DNA from: Prorocentrum cordatum
Lineage: Eukaryota > Sar > Dinophyceae > Prorocentrales > Prorocentraceae
Direction: 5' to 3'
NCBI GenBank assembly: GCA_963575745.1
Contig: CAUYUJ010013991.1
Span: forward strand, 203,501-267,500
DNA: 64,000 nucleotides
Positions 1 through 10,415 of the stretch are shown one piece after another (the first letter of the stretch is position 1; each line of letters starts with the position of its first letter). Below the pieces are notes generated by a model. That model saw only the letters and a program-made list of their open reading frames with translations. It did no database searches and was not told the origin of the DNA. The position numbers and the translations under genes were made by a program.

Positions 1-89
1 GGCAATGAGCATCTCCTTGAGACGCAGCGCAGGCGCATGCCACATTCTGATATGCAGCTTGCGCAGAGTCCTTCTGATGACCATGGTAT

Positions 90-578
90 TCATCGCACGC
101 CCCATGGACCAGTCGGACCAGTCACCACCTTCGGCATTTGCCTGAACCCCGATCTCGGACCTGGCTGCCCGGGACCTTCGCTGAGCAGCAGGCGGCTGCA
201 CTCTGGTAACCTGGTAGGATCATCCACAGGCAGATCTGCTCCCACCGCAGCATCCACTCCTGGAGGTCGCGCAGGCGGCGGCGGTGGCGGCGGCGCGGCC
301 ACCACCTCTGGTACTGCATCAGGCGCCGGGGCCGCCGGCACAGGTGCGACAGGTGCGGAGGCAGACGCTGAGGCTGACGAAGATGCCGCAGCATCGGCCT
401 CCAAGGAGGACAGGTCGCCACCACCAGGATCATCAGCAGTCGAGTCGCGATGAGCAGGTACGCGTGCTCCAGCGGCTCGAGCAGGCGCAACGGCAGAAGC
501 AGACCTGCCTCTTGGAGCCGCGGCAGATGAGCCAGCGAGAGCCTGGGCAACGGCGCTACCCCGGGTCTCCACCCACTT
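90..578 (-). pseudogene. Ala/Pro-rich linker after the central block of copia A
   Basis: In frame with the preceding block after a TAG at 581-579. The first Met is at 572. The segment is Ala/Ser/Pro-rich with a run of prolines, ends GPTGPWGVR and stops at a TGA at 92-90. In this element type a low-complexity linker usually sits between the Cys/His cluster and the integrase core, so the core should lie just left of the window. No catalytic motif is visible here. Confidence 0.4.
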
Positions 579-1919
579 CTAGCGACATCGTTGGTCATCA
601 TGGTGGCGAGGGTCTGATCGAACTGCTCCAGCAAGGCACCCTGGACACTCGGTGCCAATAGGAGGAACGTGGGGATAACGGCAAGCATCGCCACGGGTGC
701 GTCGAGGGTCATGTTGCGAAGCTCTGCCCAGACATGCCGAACACGTGATATTCTTCAAAGGAAAGGCCGACATGCTGTATCTTGGTGCCGTCGCTCGCCA
801 TCGACGCTCTTCTGGACGTTCGCGCCCACGAACTGAACTCTCCATCCGGCTCAGCAGCTGCTTGGCGATGGAGTCAACGTCTTCACTGTAGCGAACGTGA
901 CGATAGACACTGGTGGAGAACAACATCGGCGTACAGTCGGAGTCCTTGACGGACCTGCGATACCCCATCTTGCACTTATTGATGAAACGGCCGGTCGCTT
1001 CAGCATCACGTTCGTCTGTGGTTAACTTCATCCAGTGGACTCTAGGCGACTTGGACCTCCAACGCTCCCGAAGGATGTCAGCAATACCATCGGCGATGAG
1101 CGAGGCCATGCGCCACGGCCACCTCTGCAACTTGCGCGTCACGTGACTTCCTTCAGCATGCGCATGTCGTTGACAGGCTCGGTGGCCCTGACAGAGCAGC
1201 CGACGAAAGCGTCGAACAAGCCGTTCGTCACTGGACATCAACTCTGTAGCCTTCTTCACCGGCAGCCGTGACTTCTCCTCCACTAGTCCCACCTGGCACT
1301 GATGGAACACGGCTGACACGACTCGAGGATCCGCACGCAGCGAAAGCCAGCCTTCGAGCTCGTAGACGTCGGAGCCCAACGGCTGCTCATTAAGAAAATG
1401 ATTGCCAACGGCAAGTTGGTGACCAGCAAACTCAGCACCGCACGATCCCAGGTGAGATGCCCTGGCACGACTGGCCCCCCAAGTACCCGGATTCAAAACT
1501 CTGTTGAGATGGTGCCGGCCATTCATGCCAGTGCATGGCGTGGAGAGAACGATCACAACAGGCTGGCAGTGCATAACATACTACCATATCCATTGCAAAT
1601 CAAAGCGGCGACTGAGATCAACACCACAACGCAGATCACAGGATGGTCCTCGCTGGAAGCCTTCACGATGCAGGCGTCGAACCCGCATCTGAGTGGTACG
1701 CTCCTGACCGCCGCAGATCTCCAGCACATCACAGTAGTAGTGCTCATCTGCAGGCAGCCCCCAGTCCAGGTACATCGCCTTCGGGTCGTCGTAGTAGTAG
1801 ACCTGCTCAGCACGATCCGCGAACCTCCAAGGCTGATGTTCAGAACCCTGGCCCAGGAGAAATATGCCGTCAGGACGAAGCGAGGTGAGGTCCTCCTCGT
1901 CATGCTCTGAGGCCTGCAA
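579..1919 (-). pseudogene. Conserved central block and Cys/His cluster of copia A
   Basis: One frame holds two open stretches (1919-1581 and 1574-579) separated by a single TAG at 1583-1581. The first carries VLEICGGQERTTQMRVRR followed by CGVDLS. The second carries TPCTGMNGRHHLNRVLNP, then FLNEQPLGSDVYELEGW and HQCQVGL, then VKKATELMSSDERL and WPWRMASLIADGIADIL. It ends in a Cys/His cluster (CSACLGRASQHDPRRTRGDA, then CPGCLAGAVRSDPRHHDD). I recognise this order from many dinoflagellate copia-like polyproteins, where it precedes the integrase; its biochemical role is not known to me. A frameshift near 1920-1930 joins it to the linker. Confidence 0.65.
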
Positions 1920-3337
1920 GTCACTTCCTCATCGTCAGCGCAGGCGGCGCGGTATACATCATAGCTGTAGTCGTCACACCACAGATCTGGACCATCCACT
2001 AGAATTGAACTGAGATCGTCGCCGCAATCATACCAGTGTTTCTCGTAGTCGTCCATCTTCTTGGGAAGAGTCTTCTTGCCGAATTCAGCCTCGCGCTGCT
2101 TCTGCTTGATGCGAGCCTCCGTCGGGTAGTTCTGCCGAACCTTAGCACCGCTGTTCGCTGCAGCATACTCTGGCACCGCCCCCAGGGGCTGCCCACTACA
2201 TCCAACAATCGGATTCAACGCCAACTCGGATATGACCTGAACAAACTGTCGCAGCTCATGTCGAACATCTTCGTGTTGGCCATCCTGAGAGCGATGATGT
2301 TGAGGACAGTTGCAGGTGTCGTAGTCAGCGCACAGGTCAATGTTGGATAACAGCTTCGAGACCCGACGGCTTGGCAATCCTGAAACAGAGTTCGTGATGC
2401 CGCATCGGCACCACCTGACAGTGTGACGGCTGAGGCGACAGTCATTGCACATCTGCTCCCAGCCACCAACTTCCCAGACAGCAGATGCGGCACTGGCTTC
2501 GACTATGACCGGGCGTTCGGCGTTCAGCTGCCATTGGACCAAGGGTGCCACGGCATAGCTCCGCCGACGATCGCGTCGAGTAGGGCCGCCAAGTGCCGTG
2601 CCCTTAGGTGTCGCCCACAGCAGAGCGGGGCACCGTTCACGTAGTGTCTTGCTGGCTCGGTCCATGGCGGCTGTTGTCAGCATCTCCTTCGATCGTAAAG
2701 CCACTGCCGTAGACACGACACCAGCGGCGGCCAGCTTCTCGTGCAAAGTATACTGCCTCACCAGGTCGTCGGAGTCATCGACGAACATCAAGGTAACGAC
2801 AGAGGGCACACCAAAATGGGATACCAAATTCTCATCAGACAGCAAGGATGCCCAGTCAGCATTTGAATTGAGAGCTTCCACAGTATCAGCTCCACGCTCA
2901 AGAGGTGCACGAGCCTGAAATGCCAACGAAGCCGTCGCAGGTGCTTTGTCCACAGGACAGACAACGCCAGGAACACGCGTGACACCCGGAGGTCCTGCAG
3001 GCACGCGCGGAGGCTGTGCCGAAGTACTGGAGGATGAAAGCTCGCGGACTCCAGGAACACCTCGTGACCAGGCCGCCGAAGTCGAGGTTGAAAGCTCAGA
3101 CCCAGCAGGCTCGCCACCACTGCAGTCCACATCCGCAGACCCAACCTGGTTTTGTGCAACTTCGGCCTTGGCCGTTGGACTAGAATGAGATGAGAGAGTT
3201 CGAGGTAAAACGCCAACGAGGGTGGCTGCGCTCAAGGTCGAGAGAGTGCAAGTTCTTCTCGGCAGTGCTTCAGCTGCACGACCTGAACTCGAACACCGCG
3301 CCGAGCCTGCGGCGCTCGAGGTCGCGCTGCCGCCCCG
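1553..3337 (-). CDS. Variable linker region of copia A polyprotein
   Basis: The same frame as gag and protease, resuming after the TGA at 3338. The first Met-initiated ORF starts at 3235. The N-terminal half is Ser/Pro/Ala-rich and looks disordered. The middle contains a Cys/His-rich segment (CNDCRLSRHTVRWCRCG) and SKLLSNIDLCADYDTCNC, then a Lys/Glu-rich helix. Dinoflagellate copia-like polyproteins commonly have such a region between protease and integrase. From about 1925 the frame turns into Thr/Arg low complexity. The believable protein continues in the frame of 1581-1919, so residues after about 435 are probably out of frame. Function unknown. Confidence 0.5.
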   Translation of the reverse strand, partial: RGGSATSSAAGSARCSSSGRAAEALPRRTCTLSTLSAATLVGVLPRTLSSHSSPTAKAEVAQNQVGSADVDCSGGEPAGSELSTSTSAAWSRGVPGVRELSSSSTSAQPPRVPAGPPGVTRVPGVVCPVDKAPATASLAFQARAPLERGADTVEALNSNADWASLLSDENLVSHFGVPSVVTLMFVDDSDDLVRQYTLHEKLAAAGVVSTAVALRSKEMLTTAAMDRASKTLRERCPALLWATPKGTALGGPTRRDRRRSYAVAPLVQWQLNAERPVIVEASAASAVWEVGGWEQMCNDCRLSRHTVRWCRCGITNSVSGLPSRRVSKLLSNIDLCADYDTCNCPQHHRSQDGQHEDVRHELRQFVQVISELALNPIVGCSGQPLGAVPEYAAANSGAKVRQNYPTEARIKQKQREAEFGKKTLPKKMDDYEKHWYDCGDDLSSILVDGPDLWCDDYSYDVYRAACADDEEVTCRPQSMTRRTSPRFVLTAYFSWARVLNISLGGSRIVLSRSTTTTTRRRCTWTGGCLQMSTTTVMCWRSAAVRSVPLRCGFDACIVKASSEDHPVICVVVLISVAALICNGYGSMLCTASLL

Positions 3338-4684
3338 TCAGGCGGTGGCAGAATGAAGCAGATGAAGACCAGCGTTGTTCGCAAGCCTGGAGCTCGCGCT
3401 GGCCTGGCCGACGTTCTGGTCCTCGAACTCCGTCACCGGCAGCATCCAGTGACCTGGCTGCGAAAGCTCCAGCTGGTATTCCTGTGAGTCTGGAGGGGGC
3501 AAGAGTTGGTGGTCACCGGGGCCGATGAAATACAAGATGCCGTTGAAGCAGTCCACGATGGCTCGATTGCGACGCAGGGCCCTGTTGCCCAGCAGTGCCG
3601 GCACCGAAGAGTTCGTTGCAATGGGAACGTCGCAGCTGCCTTCTTCACCGCCAGCAAGCGCAAGAGGAACGCGACCTCGATTGATGCAGGCATCAGCGTT
3701 GTTGCCAACGCCCTCAACTCCAATCGGCCTATCCATCCTCTTGCGCTCGACCTCGACACCGCGTTGAGCCCAAATATCCGAAACACGCTTGAACCACTCG
3801 CCGCCGGTCAGGTTGTCGCGAGCACCTGGATCCACCAGCAAGGCCTCGCGGCCATCCGACAGCCGCGCACGAGCGTGCCAGGCTCCAAGACGCTGTCGAG
3901 CAAGCGAACGGCTGCGCTCCTGGATCGGGAAGAACAAACCTTTGCTACCCGTAGTCCTGTGCAAGAAAGGCGAAACGACAGCTGCAGCACTGACCGCCGC
4001 CGGCACCGACGAGTCACGAGCAGGAGGAGGTGCGATCGGCGCCGCTGCCGCCAGTTCTGGCGGCTGGCGCGGCGGCGGCATGAACGCCTTGGGCGCAGCC
4101 ACTGCAGCTGCGCGCTCGACGATCAGGGCGGCCCCCTCGTCAGCCTGGATCTTACGCTTGTCAATCTTCGAACTCAAAATACTGCTCAGCTGCGTGGTCT
4201 GAGCATGAGATCCACCGCGCTGTCGATCGAGGCCCTTGCCCTTGTCCTGTTTGCCCTTGCCCTTGCGGTTCTTGCCCGCAGAGCCGTTGTCCTTGGGCAA
4301 GCCTTCGTCGTCGAAGAAGTCATCGGCCTCGTCGTAATCGTGCCAATCATCAGAGTAGCCATCGTAGCCGTCGAGCGTCTCATCCTCTAGTGCGAGCTGA
4401 CCCTGCTTGTGCACATCGCCCGCCGTGGCGAACCAGCCTCCGCCGGCGCTGCCGCCGGAGCCCCCGCCGTAACCGCCTCCGCCACCGTCGCAGCCACGAC
4501 CGTCATCATGAGTGACGAAAGTGCGAACGCCCTTCCCTTTCTGCGGGCACTCTCTGGCGAGGTGCCGGTCGCTATTACAGACGTGACAACAAAGAACGTT
4601 GCCTTGAGCATCGCGGGGATTGCCTTTGCCTGCGCCAGCTCCTCCGCCACCTCCGGAGCCTTTCCCCCCCTTCTTGCCTGCTTG
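3338..4684 (-). CDS. Zinc-knuckle and aspartic-protease-like region of copia A
   Basis: This continues the gag frame directly after the TAG. It begins lysine/glycine-rich, then shows a CCHC knuckle (CHVCNSDRHLARECPQKGKG) of the C-x2-C-x4-H-x4-C type that binds RNA in retroelement gag proteins. An acidic stretch follows (DGYDGYSDDWHDYDEADD), then an Ala/Pro-rich linker. Near 3840 is ALLVDPGARDNLTGG, which sits where the protease active site is expected. The usual core is D-S/T-G; DPGA is a variant I associate with dinoflagellate elements, and whether it is catalytic is unknown. The frame stops at a TGA (3340-3338) and then reopens. It has no plausible start of its own, since the first Met (4414) lies after the knuckle. 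Confidence 0.65.
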   Translation of the reverse strand, partial: QAGKKGGKGSGGGGGAGAGKGNPRDAQGNVLCCHVCNSDRHLARECPQKGKGVRTFVTHDDGRGCDGGGGGYGGGSGGSAGGGWFATAGDVHKQGQLALEDETLDGYDGYSDDWHDYDEADDFFDDEGLPKDNGSAGKNRKGKGKQDKGKGLDRQRGGSHAQTTQLSSILSSKIDKRKIQADEGAALIVERAAAVAAPKAFMPPPRQPPELAAAAPIAPPPARDSSVPAAVSAAAVVSPFLHRTTGSKGLFFPIQERSRSLARQRLGAWHARARLSDGREALLVDPGARDNLTGGEWFKRVSDIWAQRGVEVERKRMDRPIGVEGVGNNADACINRGRVPLALAGGEEGSCDVPIATNSSVPALLGNRALRRNRAIVDCFNGILYFIGPGDHQLLPPPDSQEYQLELSQPGHWMLPVTEFEDQNVGQASASSRLANNAGLHLLHSATA

Positions 4685-5890
4685 CTAGGCCGCGCCCACG
4701 AAGCCTGGGGCAACACCTGGCACGGGTGAAGTAGCAGCAGCGGCGGTGGGATCACGTTCGTAGTGAAAGCCCTTGCCCAACCAGCCACGACCACGACTCT
4801 TGCCACCATAATTGGAACCTTTTCGCCCACTGCGACGATGGAATCGAGAGGGTCGGCCACTAAACTGCCTCCAACGTCGTCTTGACATGATATATTCGTG
4901 GCGAAGAACGTCCCCATGCATCTCTGGATCAACCTCGGCAAGATAAGTGGCTAAGTCCTGCGGGCCTTCATCGAAGTAGTCAGTGCCACTGGTCGAAGCG
5001 TTGTCCTCATCGCACTGCGCATTCTGAACTCCAGCCGACGCGGAAGATGCTGCGCCCGATGGTGACCAAGGCGCCTGCGGCGGCGCCGCCGATGCGGGGA
5101 AGAACCCCCCCCACTGGTTGACCTCGCCAAACGTTGGGAAGAAGCCCTGGCCTGCATCCTTGGTCATGAAGGGCCTACCTTTGCCGAGGCCAAGATGAGC
5201 TGGATGGGCCGTTGCACCTGGGGTGCGCGCTGCCCTCTCCGCCGCTCTCATGATGCCGTCCTGCATGAACGCGTGACCGCGAGGACGGATACTGTGAAGC
5301 AAGCGACTGAACTCATCATCATCTTGAGGCGACCGGTTGTCGAACATGCCGAGTAGATGCAGCCACTCGTCTGGTTGAACGCGCAAGCCTGTCATGAGCA
5401 TCCAAGCCCAACCCGAAGGTCCAGTATTCAATCCGTGATCACTAGCGCGAGACTTGAGCACCTGGAATCTATTCAGAGTAACGTCGATGGTCTCGTGCTG
5501 CTGGACCGAAAACGCCATCATCTCAGCCATGGCCCTGATCGCATCCTCTCCAGCTTCCAAAGCATAGTTGCGAGCAAGAGCCCGCAGCAGCACAGCTAGA
5601 CCAGTCACCGTGCGGGGCCCAACTCCGTCCTGCAAGTCCAACACCTGCCCCTGCTGCAGAATCTGCGCATCCAACTCGTCTGCGAACTCCCTCGCGGCGC
5701 CTCCAAGGCGCAGCACAACCGCAGCACCCTGAGCAGCTTCAGGAACCTCTGTTGCTATACTCCACAGCGTCACATCCCTGAGCCATCTTCGGAAGGGATA
5801 GCGTGAGCTCCATTCTGGCGACCATGCCGGAGGTACCGTCATCGAGGCCATGATCTGCGCCTGGTCGGCATGTGTGAGAGTGTCCGACAT
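4685..5890 (-). CDS. gag: Gag-like protein of copia A
   Basis: The frame is open from 6229, but the Met at 5890 (MSDTLTHADQ) is the likelier start because the upstream part is low-complexity. The 401-codon product has a helical gag-like region of roughly 200 residues (FRRWLRDVTLW, then RALARNYALEAGEDAI and RPRGHAFMQDG). It then turns Gly/Ser-rich and arginine-rich. Gag would form the particle around the element RNA. The frame ends at a TAG, but the zinc knuckle that normally closes gag lies about 30 codons past it in the same frame. The stop is therefore either a lesion or a recoding site. The gag call rests on position ahead of knuckle and protease and on resemblance to dinoflagellate copia gag. 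Confidence 0.7.
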   Translation of the reverse strand: MSDTLTHADQAQIMASMTVPPAWSPEWSSRYPFRRWLRDVTLWSIATEVPEAAQGAAVVLRLGGAAREFADELDAQILQQGQVLDLQDGVGPRTVTGLAVLLRALARNYALEAGEDAIRAMAEMMAFSVQQHETIDVTLNRFQVLKSRASDHGLNTGPSGWAWMLMTGLRVQPDEWLHLLGMFDNRSPQDDDEFSRLLHSIRPRGHAFMQDGIMRAAERAARTPGATAHPAHLGLGKGRPFMTKDAGQGFFPTFGEVNQWGGFFPASAAPPQAPWSPSGAASSASAGVQNAQCDEDNASTSGTDYFDEGPQDLATYLAEVDPEMHGDVLRHEYIMSRRRWRQFSGRPSRFHRRSGRKGSNYGGKSRGRGWLGKGFHYERDPTAAAATSPVPGVAPGFVGAA

Positions 5891-6229
5891 CGTACCAAGA
5901 TCAAAGAGAAGGACACGCACTTCACAGCAGCGTCCTCGTCGACGGTGAAAGGGAAGAGGAGGAAGTGGCGTCGACGTAGCCGAGCTTGAACTCGGTGTCC
6001 AACAGCGAAGCGCACAGTGGAGCCCCGGCCGACGGACCGAGGCTCCACTACCAAGGTCGAATGAGCGGATCGGCGCCAGCCACGCAGCGAGAGCAAGGAA
6101 GATAACCTTTTCCACGAGGCGCAGCGGCGCCAATCTCATCATCAGTACAAGCAAATGACACTGGCTGGCCGCATTGAACACTGGCGGCGACGGAACGGAG
6201 AGGCTCAGAGGGGGACGCTGCATATACAC

Positions 6230-7360
6230 TTTGACTCCAGGGCCGTCTTGTAGGCCATCTTGGTTGTATTGGAGGCCTCTTGGGTCGTCTTTGTGCCGCC
6301 TTAGGGCCGTCTCGGGGGCCTCTTGGGCAGTCCCGAAGCAATCTTGCAGGCCTCTTGGGCGCTGTTGGGACGATCTTGGGGGCCTCTTGGGCCGTCGTGG
6401 GTCGTCCGAAAGACGAGAAGAAGCAAATGCTAAAATCCTTAAAAAAGAAGCTATGGGAAATAAATGATTCGGGCCTCTTCAGGCCCTCCTGGAGGACCTC
6501 TTGGAGGCCTTTTGGGTCGTGTTGGGCCGTCTTGGAGGCTTCTTGGGCGAACTTGGAGGCACCTTTGGACTCTCTTGGGCCGTCTTGGAGGCCGTCTTGG
6601 ACCATCTTGGGCTAACTTGGAGCCCATCTTAGACCATCTTGGAGGCCATCTTGGGCCAACATGGCCATCTTGGAGGCCATCTTGAGCCGTCTTGGCGGAT
6701 TTTTTCCAGGATTGGGGAATTTTCGGGTGGCCGGTGGGACGGGCCGAAGCGCCAGGGGGAGTTCTTTTGGAAAAAAACCAAAACCAAAACAGAAATAATC
6801 TAGCACGCCAGGCCCCCCTGCGATGAATCGACAGGGGGCGGCAGATTGGGATGCCTCTTGGGGCGTCTTCGGGGCCTCTTTTGGTGTTTTTTCGGGTCTC
6901 ATGGGGGCCTCTTGGAACTTCTGGGTCCCTTCTTGGAGCCTCGTGGGGTCTCCTGAGGGTCTCTTGGGCCAACAGGCGAGAATTTCCGGTTCCTCGTCCC
7001 CGTCTTGGGCACCGCCTTGGGGCGTTCTTGGGCGGTTTGGGCGCCTCGTGGGCCGTCTTGGCCCCCTCGTGGGCCGTCTTGGGGCCCTCTTGTGGCCATC
7101 CTCGACCGGCTTGGGTGCCTCTTGGGCCGTCTTGGACGCAGTGGAAGCCCAAAAGGCAAACAAGCCAACAAATATCAGTTTTCTAATCGGGAAACAACGA
7201 TTTTTGCGTATTGGAATTCTCTCGGGGTGCCCCTTGGGGCGTCTTCGGGGCCTTCGGGTGCCTTCTTGGCGTCATGGGAGTCGTCTTGAAAGGCATCCGG
7301 AGCGGTCGGAGCGCGTTTTCGAACGTTCCGAAGCCATCTTCGGGCGATCTTGGACGGCCC
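6230..7360. repeat. Degenerate CTTGGGCCGTCTTGGAGG-type repeat block, plus orientation
   Basis: About 1.1 kb built from imperfect 9-21-bp phrases such as CTTGGGCCGTCTTGG and GGCCTCTTGGG. The main sub-blocks are 6236-6700, 6845-7150 and 7220-7290, separated by less repetitive DNA. The phrases leave several frames open on both strands, giving apparent ORFs of 100-300 codons rich in Trp, Gly, Pro and Arg. These have no recognisable domain and I treat them as repeat artefacts. The reverse orientation of the same repeat occurs at 37190-37440 and 37800-38480. Confidence 0.75.
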
Positions 7361-7436
7361 CCGGCGCTCCGGCAAGGCTCCCGGCGCGCCGGGCCCCACA
7401 TTTGTGGTCGAGGCGCCGGCCCCCGGCCCCGGTCCC

Positions 7437-7515
7437 CCGTATATGTATACATGCATACATTTGCATACCTGTGTATGTGCATACATGTATATGTAGATAT
7501 GTACACACATGCATC
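7437..7515. repeat. ATACATG/TATGTGC imperfect microsatellite
   Basis: A purine/pyrimidine-alternating stretch of about 75 bp made of ATAC, ATGT and CATGCATAC words. It stands out as AT-rich in GC-rich surroundings. Confidence 0.6.
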
Positions 7516-7769
7516 TGCTGCCGGTCCGTGCCGTGGCTACTTGTGAAATTTGACTTTGCGCGTGGAGCGTTCACCCTTGAACGATCGCGACCTTCCAACA
7601 ACGCGGGTAGCTCGCCATCTGCCAACTCTGGACCAACGGCGGCGTTCAACCTTGAACGCCCGCGCCGGCGGCGCCGCTACGCCGACGAGAAACGAACATG
7701 CCGTATACTCCTGAAGAGGCCGGCCGGGCCGGCCGATGCAAACGCAGCACAACAGGGAAGGGCGAGATA

Positions 7770-8340
7770 AATTAGTATCGAATCGGGAAATCGGGTCGAA
7801 TCCGAATGTGAATCGGATCGGATCGGATCGGATTGCAACGGCATTGGAATCGTAATCGAATCGGATCGGCTGCGCCAGCATGCGCAACGAAACTGTGCGA
7901 ACATCGGGCCGAATCGGATCGTCGGAATATTGGCTGGAAACAAACTGGTCCTGAGTGAAGCGGGTTTGGGGCCCAGGGGCCTTCCCCTATGACAAACTTT
8001 GCGTCTTGAATCGTTTTCTGGCAATCCTGTGGCCTGGGGAGAGCCCCGAGAACCCGAGAACGGTGGAAAACCCCAAGATCCGTTCGCTTCACGGCGAATA
8101 ACGGAATCGAATCGGATCGAGCCGACCAGAATACATCGGCTCAATCGAATCGAAATACACGTCGAGGGGATCAAGGGGAACGTAAAAAGAACTGGGTCAG
8201 GGGAGAAACATCGAGTCGGAATCGGCGACGCATCGCTGATAGATCGGCAATTGGATCCCGATAGCACATCCGCCCGCTCCTGGGCGGGACGGGCTATCGG
8301 GCCCCTATCGGCGGTGAATGGGCGATGCAATCCCCCCTAA
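7770..8340. repeat. GATCGGATCG-rich segment
   Basis: Contains a run of GGATCG units near 7815-7835 and scattered AATCGGATCG words through 8150. It overlaps at its right end with a segment duplicated near 9400. No coding signal is seen. Confidence 0.55.
8189..8335 (+). repeat. Diverged duplicated segment, copy 1
   Basis: Shares an ordered series of words with 9402-9555: AACTGGGTCAGGGG, GGAATCGGCGA, TAGATCGGCAAT, GCTCCTGGGCGGG, GGGCTATCGGGCCCCTAT and GAATGGGCGAT. Both copies are in direct orientation about 1.2 kb apart. There is no coding signal, and what it derives from is unknown. Confidence 0.7.
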
Positions 8341-8924
8341 ACCCATCCCCGCTCACGCTGCACTCCCGTACTTCCCTCCTGAACAGTTCGGCCACGAGGA
8401 TCGGAGGATAACCAATTGAGACAATGACGGCTTTCCCGACTGGCCCAAATCCGTTCGAAATCGGTCCCGAGACCCCTCCCGGGGTCCATTCTGACCCGTT
8501 CTCCGAGGAGGATCCAGCCGTGGCGACGAGAAGCCTCTAGGAGGCCCAGCAAGATCGAAGAACGCCATGTAGAGCCGCCGCCCCTGAAATGCGACGCCAC
8601 GGCCAGAACATGCAACGTGAGAACCTGGACCCAATATTTGTGCCGAGCTGGATCGACCCGTGAAGGTCCTGGGGCCCGACACGCGGCGAGACCGCTCGCC
8701 GTGGAACAATGGCGACGCCAGCACCTCGCGGGCTGTCTCCACTGGTCCTCCTCCCGGAAGAAGGTAGGGCACCGACAGCGGCAGAGATCGCCGACCACTG
8801 CGGACCCCAGCGGGGCGCCGGGCCTGGGACCTGCAGCCCGATCATGGTCTTGTCGCCCGGGTGGTCGCGCAGCACGCGGGCTTGCCTCTTGCGCGCCCCT
8901 CCCTGCTCGAAGCGTTCTTCCTCA

Positions 8925-9010
8925 CCCTCCTCGACCCCCTCCTCTTCTTTTTCCACATCCTTTTCTTCTTCCTCCTCCTCCTCCTCCTCCTCCTCCTCTT
9001 CTTCCTCTGC
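8925..9010. repeat. CTC/CTT trinucleotide-rich tract
   Basis: CTCCTC and CTTCTT runs densest at 8960-9005. They give artefactual Leu/Ser/Pro or Arg/Glu ORFs on both strands. Confidence 0.8.
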
Positions 9011-9401
9011 CTGCTCCTTCGCCCGCCCCTCCCCCCGTGCGCGAGGAAGCGGGCGCGGAGGAGGGATAGGGGTAAGATGAGAAGGATGAGGCAGAACCTC
9101 CTCGAAGCTGGTCCCTCTTTTTTGGCAGGGCTCGCCAGAACTGTCGGCCGAACGCCCGGACGCGCCAGCTGAGGCAATCGACTCGGCGCTGGATCAGACC
9201 TGCATTCGCGTGCGTACGGCACCCCCAGGTGTTCCCAGCGACGCCTCCCCGTGCACGCAATTACAAACATCTAATGTCACCGCTGCCCGCCTGTTCTCGA
9301 ACACAAGACGTCACGTCAAGAAGCCTCCGGGACGGAACGGTGAGCATGCGCCCCTCTGAGGCCCGAGCCAGAACCAGAAGTTGATAGGGGCATCTTAGGG
9401 G

Positions 9402-9555
9402 GAACTGGGTCAGGGGAAGAAATATCGACCTGGAATCGGCGATGCATCGTCAATAGATCGGCAATAGGACGGCCCTCGATAACTGGTCCACGCGCTCCTG
9501 GGCGGGGCGGGCTATCGGGCCCCTATCTGCGATGAATGGGCGATTGGGGTTCAAT
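9402..9555 (+). repeat. Diverged duplicated segment, copy 2
   Basis: Second copy of the segment at 8189-8335, with the shared words in the same order and spacing apart from small indels. The sequence between the copies is not repeated, so this is a dispersed pair and not a tandem array. Confidence 0.7.
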
Positions 9556-9559
9556 GCAC

Positions 9560-10320
9560 CCCCACGGAGCCCATCCCCCCCCTCACGTTGCCCCTGCAAA
9601 GGGGATGGAGGATTTTTCCTAGTTGCTGTCTCAAGAGGGCATGGGGGTCGGCATGCATGGGATCGCGCGCAGAGCGGGCGGAGGCACATGTACGAGAGCA
9701 TCTCCTTCTCGTTGCTGTCCAAGCTGGAAAGGATGCCAGAATAACCTCGAACACGAGGGGAGGGGCGGGGGAGGGTGGACACAAGGGAGGTGGAAGGGTA
9801 CCCTTTGAACCGACGCTCCTGCAGGCACGCTTGCGACACGAGGCGTGGGCGATGACCTCCACAGACCCCGCACCCTTTGGCGTATCCCCCCTCCCTGTCG
9901 CTCCCAAACCTCTCCTCATCCGCGCCATGCCCAGAGCAGACGGCTCGCCCACCTCTCCCGCCGCATCGCTCTCTCGCCGAAGAGGAAGGGAAAGGGGGAG
10001 GAGGGCGAGAAGGAGGGGGCAGGACGGCGCGGCGAGACCACGCGTGGGGGAGCGAGGAGCGGGCAGCCACAGCTCGACCTCGAAGCAGTAACAGTAGTTA
10101 CTAGGGTGCAGGGGCCGCAAGGACGGCGCATGTGCAGCTGTCGCTGGCGTCTCGCGCCGCCCGCCACTGAGGCTGCGCCTGTCACCTGCGAGGTGCTGGC
10201 TCACCCAGCCGACAGGCGCAGCCGACAAGAGAGGGGCCCCCGAGCGGAGCAGGAAGGGGCGACCGGCGGCCGCGCCGAGCCCGGCGGCTGCGCCGAGGGC
10301 CGAGGACGCCTCCGACGCCC
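9560..10320. other. Non-coding GC-rich stretch
   Basis: No domain, intron boundary or repeat family could be recognised. ORFs overlap in many frames on both strands with Arg/Pro/Ser-rich compositions, which is expected of random GC-rich DNA. Confidence 0.5.
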
Positions 10321-10321
10321 G

Positions 10322-10381
10322 TGTGGAAGATGGCCATGACGACCGCCACAACGACGACCGTGACGACGACGATCACGACCA

Positions 10382-10415
<34 letters not shown>

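Larger units (their letters stand above)
1..6229 (-). mobile_element. Copia A: 5' part of a degenerate Ty1/copia-like element
   Basis: A minus-strand retroelement that enters from the right and leaves the window at position 1. The order seen is a gag-like region (about 5890-4685), a CCHC zinc knuckle (about 4590), a protease-like region with a VDPGA motif (about 3840), a long variable linker (3337-1925), a conserved central block (1919-700) and a second Cys/His cluster (about 740-580). Reverse transcriptase and RNase H would lie beyond the left edge. One reading frame stays open from 6229 to about 1925 except for a TAG at 4685 and a TGA at 3338. A frame change near 1920-1930 is then needed. 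No long terminal repeat could be recognised to the right of gag. The central block resembles a module I know only from dinoflagellate copia-like elements. Confidence 0.8.

Noticed and set aside
6665-6690. CTTGAGCC as a relic of the dinoflagellate spliced leader
   Set aside because: Only eight bases agree with the end of the leader; the rest (TTTTGG) does not match, and the phrase belongs to the CTTGGG repeat block.
6823-7770. 315-codon plus-strand ORF
   Set aside because: It lies in the phrase repeat, is Trp/Gly/Ser-rich without a domain, and the opposite strand is equally open.
7785-7800. GGGTCGAATCC as a tRNA T-loop
   Set aside because: No acceptor, D or anticodon arms can be built around it; it is part of the GATCG-rich repeat.
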